This document shows, piece by piece, positions 16,106 through 23,666 of a DNA stretch of 64,000 nt. The DNA is from Myxococcota bacterium. GTDB lineage: Bacteria; Myxococcota_A; UBA796. The stretch lies in contig JAQXDW010000085.1 of the NCBI GenBank assembly GCA_029251165.1, positions 59,174-123,173 of the forward strand, written 5' to 3'. The position numbers were made by a program, and so were the translations under genes. The notes below the pieces were generated by a model. It worked only from the letters and a program-made list of their open reading frames with translations, did not search any database and was not told the origin of the DNA. The number at the start of each line of letters is the position of its first letter. Position 1 is the stretch's first letter.

Positions 16106-16970
16106 TGACAGCCTGCCCGAGGGGCTCGGCGAAGAAGCCGAGGAGCCAGCCGACACCGGGGAGGCCGCCCGCCGGCACCGCTCTGCCATCATCGGGCAGA
16201 CCATCATCGCTGCCCTGATCGGCTGGGCATATCTCTACAACGTCGTGATGAAGGAGCACGGCTGGTTTGAGGGGATGTTTCAGATCATCGACACCCTCAC
16301 CGAAGATCTGGTCACCAACTCAGTGGTCACGGTCGTGGTTGGCTTCGGGATCCTCCTTGTGTTCACCGCCACCAAGCTCTACACCCAGATCATCTCGAAT
16401 GCGTACTCTTTCCGCATCCTCGAGAAGCTGACCATTGAGGACTTTCCCCACAAGCGATTCAAGCAGATCGGGCATCGACTGCTGAACTTTCAGAACGAGC
16501 CCGTGCCCAAGACGGTCTATCCGCTGCGGCCATCCTCGGTCCTGATTTCGTTCGCGACCCTCTACCTGATGAGCTGGCTCTACCTGGTCTTGTTCTCTGA
16601 GGCGCTGTTCTTTGTCTCCTGGAGCGCTGGGGTGGATCTCCCCCTCACGGAGCACAACCTCCAGCTTCTCCCGACCCTCGCCCTGGCGATTCCATTCTCT
16701 GCGCGGGTCATGGCCTACCTGCGGTACCCCTACACTCAGGACTACGCCGACTTCATGCCTGGCGCGGTCTTCGTGCTGCTGCTTGTCGCCAGCCTCGGAT
16801 ACCTGTTCGACTCTCAGGACCAGAAATTCTTCCTGCTCCAGATCTGGGATGAGGACGCCTACTTTCATACCTTTCTTCAGAACGGACTTTTGCTTGCGTT
16901 CATTCCGGTGTTTACTGAAGCCCTCTACTGGATGCTGATCATCTTCGTGAGCGAAGACAGCGATCTGTAG
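16092..16970 (+). CDS. Multi-pass membrane protein of unknown function
   Basis: This 292-residue protein has an acidic N-terminus (DDSLPEGLGEEAEEPADTGEAA) and a cytoplasmic-looking middle loop (ILEKLTIEDFPHKRFKQIGHRLLNFQNEP). It has about six membrane segments (near 32-50, 72-95, 150-175, 190-215, 222-240 and 262-285). I do not recognise a family. It starts inside the end of the PLPPLDG protein gene (14-base overlap, different frame), which argues for translational coupling and a joint role in the membrane. Confidence 0.75.
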   Translation: MRSSDDSLPEGLGEEAEEPADTGEAARRHRSAIIGQTIIAALIGWAYLYNVVMKEHGWFEGMFQIIDTLTEDLVTNSVVTVVVGFGILLVFTATKLYTQIISNAYSFRILEKLTIEDFPHKRFKQIGHRLLNFQNEPVPKTVYPLRPSSVLISFATLYLMSWLYLVLFSEALFFVSWSAGVDLPLTEHNLQLLPTLALAIPFSARVMAYLRYPYTQDYADFMPGAVFVLLLVASLGYLFDSQDQKFFLLQIWDEDAYFHTFLQNGLLLAFIPVFTEALYWMLIIFVSEDSDL

Positions 16971-17041
16971 CCGGCCCGTCGGTGTCGCTTCATCGGATGC
17001 GTCCCTCGCAAGTCTGTTCTCTACAGCGGAGAAGATTCGTC

Positions 17042-18097
17042 ATGACGAACTGGCTCATTTCCCCGATCCTCGCTCTGAGCATGCTCGCGGGCTGCAGCGA
17101 CAAGAGCAGTGACACCGCACCTGAAGAGGCAGACGCGGACACTGACGCGGACACTGACGCTGACGCTGATGTCCCGCTCACGTTCACCATCGACGGCGAG
17201 CACACCGGCACGGTCCTCAGCCTCCAGCAGCTGAACTTCGTTGAGGATGCTTTTGAGGTCGGAGCGGTGCTCGCATCGGTTCCCGCCTCCCACACGCCGC
17301 TCATTGTCGCCGTTCCAGATCCCGATCCCGATGACCTCACCCCGATCGATGCGGGGAACCCCAGCCTGGTCGGTGCCTTCTACCTGCCGACCCTCCAGCG
17401 CGATGATGACAGCGACGGCAGCGGAGACGGTGCCGTGACCGCTGCGGGTCTGGTCTGGCCGCTGTTCCTCTCGGGGAGTATTCCCAGCGAGCTTCGTACG
17501 CTGGGGCTGGTTGAGGGGTGGAATGCCATTGAGATGGACCTGACCGGGGGCTCTGAGATCCCAACGCTCCACGAGATCACCGCCATTCCGCTAACGGTCA
17601 ACCTGACGCTGGAGGCGTCCATCTCGATCGGCGGGACCTACGACGCGGAGTCCCCACCGGCGAAGGCACTGTCTCTGGCGATGGCCCCTCTGGATGTCTT
17701 CGACGGTGGCATCCCCGATGCGCTGATCTATGACGATGCGCTGGCGGCGAGCTGGGTCATCGACATCTCAGGACCGCCGCCAGCGGAGCACATCAGCGAT
17801 GAGGATTTAGGCATCTCCGCAGCGCTGGAGATCTTGCTGGCCTACATCGACAGCAACGAAGACGGCGAGCTGTCCGACGGTGATGCGCCAATGTATACTG
17901 CCTGCTATGCCGGAAACCCGGTGGTTGCCGCATACTTCGAGCCCCCGACGGATGCGCTCTATGCCCTGTCGCTTGCCCTCAACGGCATCGTCTCGGGCTG
18001 GCAGGCGTACACCATCGATGAATCCGACACCTTCCTCCCGCTCTCCAGCGCGGAGCAGCTGTCGCTGTACATCGACGAGACCTGCTCGTTTGAGTAG
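17042..18097 (+). CDS. Lipoprotein with short DADT linker
   Basis: This 351-residue lipoprotein has signal and lipobox LSMLAGC (Cys 18) followed by SDKSSDTAPEEADADTDADTDADAD. Its globular part of about 300 residues is Asp/Pro-rich and includes IAVPDPDPDDLTP, DGDGDG-like DDDSDGSGDG, and YIDSNEDGELSDGDAP near 285, which looks like a single EF-hand-like calcium loop. The DADT linker after EE is shared with the lipoproteins at 12219 and 13051, although the rest is not similar. GGAGA precedes the ATG at 17042. The function is not recognised. Confidence 0.85.
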   Translation: MTNWLISPILALSMLAGCSDKSSDTAPEEADADTDADTDADADVPLTFTIDGEHTGTVLSLQQLNFVEDAFEVGAVLASVPASHTPLIVAVPDPDPDDLTPIDAGNPSLVGAFYLPTLQRDDDSDGSGDGAVTAAGLVWPLFLSGSIPSELRTLGLVEGWNAIEMDLTGGSEIPTLHEITAIPLTVNLTLEASISIGGTYDAESPPAKALSLAMAPLDVFDGGIPDALIYDDALAASWVIDISGPPPAEHISDEDLGISAALEILLAYIDSNEDGELSDGDAPMYTACYAGNPVVAAYFEPPTDALYALSLALNGIVSGWQAYTIDESDTFLPLSSAEQLSLYIDETCSFE

Positions 18098-18472
18098 CCG
18101 TCAGCGTGCGCTGTTGATGCTGAGCTGCCGCGCGGTACGACGACACGGCCCTCGTTCGCGGCGAGCGTGATGCATGAAGGGTCCGCATGATGCCCTGCTG
18201 GCAGCTGCGATGGATTCTTTCTGATCGACCGATGCACCGGAACAGTTGATGACGCTGAGTCGGTGACCACGCTGGGCGCGGGTCACCGTGGCGCGCGCGA
18301 CCTGTGCTGGGAGGAGCACGGCATACACGGTGCCTTTCCCCTGAGGTGGGGCGCTGCAGATCCCCTGCTGGTGGGCGCTCCGAGCACTCAGCGGCCCAAA
18401 AATCACACACTTCTCTAACATGAGTGTTGTTCGAACCCAATGGATGAGAACTGCTGCGGTACGCTGTACGCA
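18098..18472. other. Intergenic region without a recognisable gene
   Basis: About 375 bases separate the DADT lipoprotein and the next plus-strand gene. It contains a 7-base inverted repeat, GGTGACC and GGTCACC, around 18265-18291. No tRNA fold or conserved reading frame stands out, and a long minus-strand frame across it looks like a shadow of the gene at 18473. Confidence 0.4.
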
Positions 18473-19654
18473 ATGAAGATGCCATCGAATGTTCTTCTCC
18501 TTTGTCTCTTCGGAGTCCTCTGGGCAGCTCCAGCAGCTGCGCAGGATGCGGTCGTCATCGCGGAGCAGGAGCGACTCCAGAAAGAACTCCAGACGCTCAT
18601 CTCTCGTGAGGCATGGGATGGCGTGGAGCGCATCTACCAGCAGCTCATTGAGCTGGAGAGCAGCGGAGTGATGGTGACCTACGCTGAGCACATGCTCGGC
18701 GCACAGGCTGCTCAGCAGCGCGGCGATGTCGTCGCGACTCGTGTGAGGCTGGAGGCCGCGCTCGCGCAGTGGAGCACCGACCTCGCCCGCAATTGGCTGG
18801 CCGACATCAACACGAACTTTGGGCAGGTCACCATCACTCCGCTGCGGGGGCGTGCTGCAGTGGCCATCTCGGTTGATGACATGCCCTTTGAGCAAGAGCG
18901 TCGGCTCGCCATCGACTTCGCCCAGCAGCAGCTGGACTCTGAGCAGAGCTTCGAGGGCTATCTCCCCACCGGTCGCTATCGCATCGGCGAGCAGTCGTTC
19001 ACGGTCGTCTCCGGGCGTCGAGCTCTGGTGGAGGCCTCTCGTAGCGTTCCTGCTCCGACAGCTGCCGCAGCGTCTCGCGAGGACAGACTGGTCAGCGGAC
19101 GGCTCCGCGCAGGCATCGGCTATGCCCGTGCCGGAACGCCCAGCACCGGAATCCAGCCCGTGAGCTTCGGCGGCATGAGCCCGCGCGCGGGCCTCGGCTT
19201 GGGAATCCACCCCTCGGAGCGCATCGGGATCGGCATTGAAGCCGGCTGGACCGGCGTGCTCTCGTTGCCGGATATGCTGAGCCTCGGCTATGGAATGCTC
19301 ACCCTGGAGGGCACTCTGACCATGGGAGAGGGAGCGGTCACCATCGGCGCGGGTCCGATGGTCGGGGCTGGCTCTGGCTCGGTCACGGGGCTCGACGCGG
19401 AGGCTCTCGCAGCGTACTGCGACGGCAAGACTGCGGTCGTGTGCAGCGGCCTGCCGCTGGGCGGGGAGGGGAGCAGCAGCGTCACCGGCTCCATCCTGGC
19501 CACCGGCCCGGCACTGACCGCAAGCGTCCCGCTGTTCTCTGGGGCATCCACTGGCGGTAGTGGAATCGTGATGGCCGCTGCGCTGTCGGACGGGAGCCGG
19601 TGGTATCCGGTCGCCCAGCTTGGCATTCAGCTCTCGATCGGAGGAAGGCGATGA
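18473..19654 (+). CDS. Exported protein with helical N-terminus and Gly-rich barrel-like C-terminus
   Basis: This 393-residue protein has a clear signal peptide (NVLLLCLFGVLWAAPAAAQD, cleaved after AQ or AAA near residue 24). Residues 25-120 are helical and TPR-like (LQKELQTLISREAWDGVERIY, MLGAQAAQQRGDVVATRVRLE). The C-terminal half is rich in Gly with alternating polar and hydrophobic residues (GRLRAGIGYARAG, RAGLGLGIHPSERIGIGIEAG, LGIQLSIGGRR), as expected for an outer-membrane barrel. It overlaps the next gene by ATGA. I do not recognise a specific family. Confidence 0.75.
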   Translation: MKMPSNVLLLCLFGVLWAAPAAAQDAVVIAEQERLQKELQTLISREAWDGVERIYQQLIELESSGVMVTYAEHMLGAQAAQQRGDVVATRVRLEAALAQWSTDLARNWLADINTNFGQVTITPLRGRAAVAISVDDMPFEQERRLAIDFAQQQLDSEQSFEGYLPTGRYRIGEQSFTVVSGRRALVEASRSVPAPTAAAASREDRLVSGRLRAGIGYARAGTPSTGIQPVSFGGMSPRAGLGLGIHPSERIGIGIEAGWTGVLSLPDMLSLGYGMLTLEGTLTMGEGAVTIGAGPMVGAGSGSVTGLDAEALAAYCDGKTAVVCSGLPLGGEGSSSVTGSILATGPALTASVPLFSGASTGGSGIVMAAALSDGSRWYPVAQLGIQLSIGGRR

Positions 19655-21771
19655 GCGCGATGGTATGGCTCCTGCTCGGCTGTCAGTCGAGCTGGACGCT
19701 AGAAGATACCGACGGTGATGGCTTCACCTGGCTTGAGGGAGACTGCGACGATGGCAACCCCACAGTCTTCCCCAATGCCGCTGAGGTCTGCGACAGCATC
19801 GACAACAATTGCGACGGCAACATCGACAGCGACTCTCCTCTGGCGCTCACCTGGTATGGCGACGTCGACGGTGACGGCTTTACTGGAGATGGCTTCACGC
19901 AGGTCTCCTGCGAGATCCCGCCGGGCTTCACGGCGGAGCCGACCGACTGCGACGACAACAATTCTGCGATCAATCCCGAGGCGACCGAGTACTGCAACGA
20001 CATCGACGACAACTGCAACGGCGAGATCGATGAGGATGGTGCCATCGGCGGGACGATCTACTTCACTGACGCAGACGGCGACAGCTATGGCAACCCCGAT
20101 GCTCCGGTCTCTCAGTGCACCCAGAACAATTCCGCCACCAACCAGAGCGACTGTGACGACACCCGCGCCGAGTCCTTTCCTGGGGCTGACGAGGTGTGCG
20201 ACGCACGCGACAATGACTGCGACGGCGACATCGACGAAGGGGCAATCGATGCCAGCACCTTCTACATCGACAGCGACAGCGACGGCTACGGCGACTCGGC
20301 CACGTCCATCGAGGGCTGCGAGGCTCCGTCCGGCTATGTCGACAGCGATCAGGACTGCAACGACTCCGACATCACAATCTACCCTGACTCCGTGCGCCTG
20401 GAAGTGCCCCAGGATGGCATCGATGTCGACTGCGACGGCCTCGACTTCTGCACTGACCTGAGCTGCGACGGTCGGCCTGACATCCTGCTTCCCTTGTGGG
20501 TCGACGACGACGACAACTACGAGCTGGACTCACCGGTCTACCTCAGCAGCAACCTGACGGCCTCAGTAAGCATCGAGACCACTGGCGTGCTCGCCGGCGA
20601 CAGCTACGATCTCAACAGCGACGGCTACCGCGATGTCGTCCTTGCCACAGGCTACGACGGCACGACCTGCCAGGCAAACTCCCGCATCTACTGGGGGGAT
20701 TCCATCGAGACCCTCAGCGGCAGCACCGCCCTGCCCACCAGCGGCTCGCGCGATGTCAAGATCGCCGACATCGATCTAGACGGTCAGCATGACCTCCTCT
20801 TCAGCGGCTCCACTGAGGACTGTGAGGAGGGGGCCTCGCCCTCTCCGGCGGTCATCTTCTGGAACACCAGCGACGGCTCCTTTTCCGAGTCCTTCTCGAC
20901 GAGGACGGGCGCTCAGGAGGTCTGGGAGGTCGACATTGGTGACATCGATGATGACAGCTTCAACGACATCCTCCTCTGCCGCCACCGCAGCGAGAGCACA
21001 TACGCCTCTTCTTCGATCATTCTGTGGGGAAGCAGCAACCGTCAATTTGACGGCTACACCGAGCTCGCCACCAGCGGCTGCGCCGATCAACTCCTCAAGG
21101 ACCTCGACGACGACGGACTGCTCGACGTTGTGTTCGCCAATTACCGCGACGACGATGGCTACGAGCCGTCTTCATCGGTCTACTGGAACAACGGCAACCG
21201 CTTCAACACCGCCGACCTCGAGACCCTCGCCACCACCGCTGCCTGGAGTGTGCAGGGAGAGGACGTCGACGGCGACGGCGATGTCGATCTCGTGTTCGGT
21301 GCGCTGGCGGATCTGACGAGCGACATCTGGGAGCTGGACACCCTCATCTTCCTCAACGAAGGCGGCAGCTTTGGTGAGCCCATCGCGCTGCCGACCCCGA
21401 GCAGCCCCCACCCGGCTGTGGCGGATCTCGACGGAGACGGGATGATGGAGGTCGTCGTCGCTGGCTACCGAACCGACGACGCCTTCCCCAGCGACCGGGT
21501 CATCGACTCCTACATCTACTGGGGGAGCGACAGCTACAGCGAGAAGGGGCGGACAGCCCTGGAGACCGCCGGCGCCTGGCAGGCCTCCGTGGCGGACTTC
21601 GATGCCGACGATTATCCCGACATCCTGATGAGCAGCTACTTTGACGGCAGCACCCATGCCGCAGACTCTCGGGTCTACTGGGGAAGCGCAGCGGGCTTCT
21701 CCGAAGAAGACACGACCGAGCTGGCGGTCAGCGGTGGGGTCTATGCTGCTCCGGTGATCATCGGACAGTGA
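19651..21771 (+). CDS. MopE-type and FG-GAP/VCBS repeat lipoprotein
   Basis: This 706-residue secreted lipoprotein has lipobox MVWLLLGC (Cys near residue 11). Residues 20-250 contain four MopE-type putative metal-binding repeats of the form DGDxxxxxxDCDD, then PxAxExCDxxDNxCDGxID. From 270 on, FG-GAP/VCBS-like repeats appear (DLNSDGYRDVVLA, DIDLDGQHDLLFSG, DVDGDGDVDLVFG, DLDGDGMMEVVVAG, DFDADDYPDILMS), each with a calcium-type DxDxDG loop. These suggest a beta-propeller. Such proteins are frequent in Myxococcota secretomes. The ATG at 19651 follows GGAGGAAG and overlaps the preceding stop by four bases, which indicates a two-gene operon. Confidence 0.88.
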   Translation: MSAMVWLLLGCQSSWTLEDTDGDGFTWLEGDCDDGNPTVFPNAAEVCDSIDNNCDGNIDSDSPLALTWYGDVDGDGFTGDGFTQVSCEIPPGFTAEPTDCDDNNSAINPEATEYCNDIDDNCNGEIDEDGAIGGTIYFTDADGDSYGNPDAPVSQCTQNNSATNQSDCDDTRAESFPGADEVCDARDNDCDGDIDEGAIDASTFYIDSDSDGYGDSATSIEGCEAPSGYVDSDQDCNDSDITIYPDSVRLEVPQDGIDVDCDGLDFCTDLSCDGRPDILLPLWVDDDDNYELDSPVYLSSNLTASVSIETTGVLAGDSYDLNSDGYRDVVLATGYDGTTCQANSRIYWGDSIETLSGSTALPTSGSRDVKIADIDLDGQHDLLFSGSTEDCEEGASPSPAVIFWNTSDGSFSESFSTRTGAQEVWEVDIGDIDDDSFNDILLCRHRSESTYASSSIILWGSSNRQFDGYTELATSGCADQLLKDLDDDGLLDVVFANYRDDDGYEPSSSVYWNNGNRFNTADLETLATTAAWSVQGEDVDGDGDVDLVFGALADLTSDIWELDTLIFLNEGGSFGEPIALPTPSSPHPAVADLDGDGMMEVVVAGYRTDDAFPSDRVIDSYIYWGSDSYSEKGRTALETAGAWQASVADFDADDYPDILMSSYFDGSTHAADSRVYWGSAAGFSEEDTTELAVSGGVYAAPVIIGQ

Positions 21772-21814
21772 TGGTGTCCGAGCGGTGCTCCGCGTGCCGG
21801 TCTCCCCAAACAAA

Positions 21815-21838
21815 GACGAGGCCCAGTGGGGCCTCGTC
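21815..21838 (-). terminator. Terminator after slyD
   Basis: GACGAGGCCC (21815-21824) and GGGCCTCGTC (21829-21838) form a perfect 10-base stem with loop AGTG. On the minus strand the stem is followed by TTTGTTTG, a usable U tract. It sits between convergent genes. Confidence 0.75.
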
Positions 21839-21858
21839 AGCTCACCGTGTGTTGAGAC

Positions 21859-22350
21859 TCAGTGGTGGTGACCGCCGGGACCATGTGGGTGGCCGTGGGT
21901 CTTCTCCTCGTCGGTGGCATCGCGAATCTCCACGATGTCGACGGAGAAGTTGAGGGTGACGCCGGCGAGGGGGTGGTTGGCGTCGACCATGACCTGGTCT
22001 TCCTTTACGGCGACGATGAAGCAGTGCAGGACCTGCTCACCCTCACCCTGGAGCGCCAGCGGGGTGCCGACTGCGATCGGAAAGTCCTCTGGGAAAGCAG
22101 ACTTGGGTAGGACATGGGTGGCGTTGGGGTTGCGCTCGCCGTAGCCCTCCGCAGGGGAGACGACAGCGTCGATGTGTGCGCCGACGGCGAGGCCGCTCAG
22201 CTGACGCTCGAGACCCGGGACGATGTTGCTGGCGCCGTGGAGGTAGGCCAGAGGCTCGCGTCCTTCGGAAGAGTCAAGGGTCTCTCCTTCGGGGTTGGTG
22301 AGGGTGTAGTGCATGTGCACAACTTTTCCGGCGGCGACGGTCTCAGACAT
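21859..22350 (-). CDS. slyD: FKBP-type peptidyl-prolyl isomerase, SlyD-like
   Basis: This 163-residue protein has the SlyD layout: an FKBP half (VHMHYTLTNPEGETLDSSEG, LAYLHGASNIVPGLERQL) interrupted by the insert-in-flap domain (about 70-125, VLPKSAFPEDFPIAVGTPLAL). The FKBP half then returns with NHPLAGVTLNFSVDIVEIRDAT. The tail HGHPHGPGGHHH is His-rich and is the nickel/metal-binding end seen in SlyD. It speeds proline isomerisation in folding and may supply nickel to hydrogenases, which are not in this window. It is a single gene with its own terminator. Confidence 0.9.
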   Translation of the reverse strand: MSETVAAGKVVHMHYTLTNPEGETLDSSEGREPLAYLHGASNIVPGLERQLSGLAVGAHIDAVVSPAEGYGERNPNATHVLPKSAFPEDFPIAVGTPLALQGEGEQVLHCFIVAVKEDQVMVDANHPLAGVTLNFSVDIVEIRDATDEEKTHGHPHGPGGHHH

Positions 22351-22422
22351 CGGGAGGCTCCCTGGTTTAAGTCCAGCCCCCTATCTCGCTCATTCACCCC
22401 GGCAAGAATATGGGAGGTTGGT

Positions 22423-22845
22423 ATGAGCCTTCCTCCTCTCTTCTTGATCCGACTTCGCGGGCTGGTGTTCATCCTCGCCGCAGCATGGATGATCGGCGGA
22501 CCGTTCTACCGACAGGTCCTCAATGGAGCCTCCAAGATTCCCCGCAGCTGGGTGATGTTCACCGGCTTTGCTGCGGGCGAGGTCTGTGATGTGGAGTATC
22601 GACTGCGCGCTGAAGGTGGCGAGTCGGTGCTCGATCGCTTCGCAGTGCTTGGGTTTGACGATCGCTGGGAGGCGCCCACCTCGGTGCGGCGGCTGCCAAA
22701 AAAGAAGAACGCCATCCGGCTCGGCGAGCGCCTGTGCCGCACGATCGAGATCGCAGAGCCAGACATCCGGCTCTACGCCCGCTGCGCACACCGCAAGGGC
22801 TGGCGAACGGTCGCCAGCGGTGGAGAGAACCTGTGCGAGAAGTGA
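22423..22845 (+). CDS. Small protein with one N-terminal membrane segment
   Basis: This 140-residue protein has a membrane anchor (IRLRGLVFILAAAWMIGGPFY, about residues 8-28) and a soluble part with a Cys pair pattern (GEVCDVEYRLRAEGG, LCRTIEIAEPDIRLYARCAH, ENLCEK). The start follows GGGAGG. The next gene starts inside its 3' end, so it belongs to the operon with the HTTM-like protein. I do not recognise the domain. Confidence 0.7.
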   Translation: MSLPPLFLIRLRGLVFILAAAWMIGGPFYRQVLNGASKIPRSWVMFTGFAAGEVCDVEYRLRAEGGESVLDRFAVLGFDDRWEAPTSVRRLPKKKNAIRLGERLCRTIEIAEPDIRLYARCAHRKGWRTVASGGENLCEK

Positions 22846-23666
22846 TCGTGCAGTTCTTGACGGCGACCGGCTCGACACGATCCGCAGCGCTCATGCGGAT
22901 CGGTCTTCCCCTGCTCATCTGGACGCGAATGGGGGACCACTGGCTGCTGTATCGCCACCACGATGCGCAGTCCCTGCTGGTGGTGGCCTCGTACTATCTG
23001 TCTACGTTCGCGATGCTGCTTGGCTGGCACAGCCGGCTGTCAACAGCCTGGGTCGGGCTGACGATGCTGTTCATCTACTATGGGGTCGGCCAGGTCGGCG
23101 GCGTCGAGTCGTTCACCCATCACCACATCTACATCCTCGCGGTCGCACCTTGCCTGCTGGCCTTCACCGAGTGCGGTCGCTCGTGGTCCTGGGACCGGTG
23201 GCGGGCAGTGAAGCGAGGAGCGGTGCTGCCGGAGCACGGCCCGACCTGGGGCCTGAGCCTCATCACCCTGCAGCTCAGCCAGATCTACCTCTGGGGAGCG
23301 GTCTCGAAGTTCACCGGCGGCTACTTGTCCGGAGAGCGGCTGGAGCAGATCTTCATGCGGCTGTACTCTGGCTCGGACTACCCCGACGTTCTGGGCTTCC
23401 ATGAGCTGATGGTTGCTGGCGCAGTGCTCAGCGTGGTGCTGGAGCTGATCCTGGCCGGTGGACTGTTCATCCGACGACTTCACTGGTGGCTGCTGCCGGT
23501 CGGTGTCCTCTTCCACGCCCTCATGTATGTGACCCTGCCCGTGGCCACCTTCTCCGCGACGATGTGGCTGCTGTATCTCGCGGTGCTTGACCCTGACCGG
23601 GTGCATGAATTCATCGACGAGATAAGCGGCTGGTCAAGCCCATCCGCAGGCGGAAAATCGTTATGA
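22833..23666 (+). CDS. HTTM-like integral membrane protein
   Basis: This 277-residue protein has about six to seven membrane segments and resembles the HTTM family, which shares the membrane fold of vitamin K-dependent gamma-carboxylase. Supporting blocks are ALMRIGLPLLIWTRM near the start, SFTHHHIYILAVAPCLLAF, LSLITLQLSQIYLWGAVSKFTGG and VLELILAGGLFIRRLHWW. The GTG at 22833 follows GGAGAG and overlaps the previous stop. The activity is unknown, and the family assignment rests on pattern, not on a search. It overlaps the next gene by ATGA. Confidence 0.65.
   Translation: MREVIVQFLTATGSTRSAALMRIGLPLLIWTRMGDHWLLYRHHDAQSLLVVASYYLSTFAMLLGWHSRLSTAWVGLTMLFIYYGVGQVGGVESFTHHHIYILAVAPCLLAFTECGRSWSWDRWRAVKRGAVLPEHGPTWGLSLITLQLSQIYLWGAVSKFTGGYLSGERLEQIFMRLYSGSDYPDVLGFHELMVAGAVLSVVLELILAGGLFIRRLHWWLLPVGVLFHALMYVTLPVATFSATMWLLYLAVLDPDRVHEFIDEISGWSSPSAGGKSL

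Noticed and set aside
18101..19210. A 369-codon minus-strand open frame
   Set aside because: It is mostly antisense to the exported protein at 18473, which has a clear signal peptide, and it lacks any recognisable domain.
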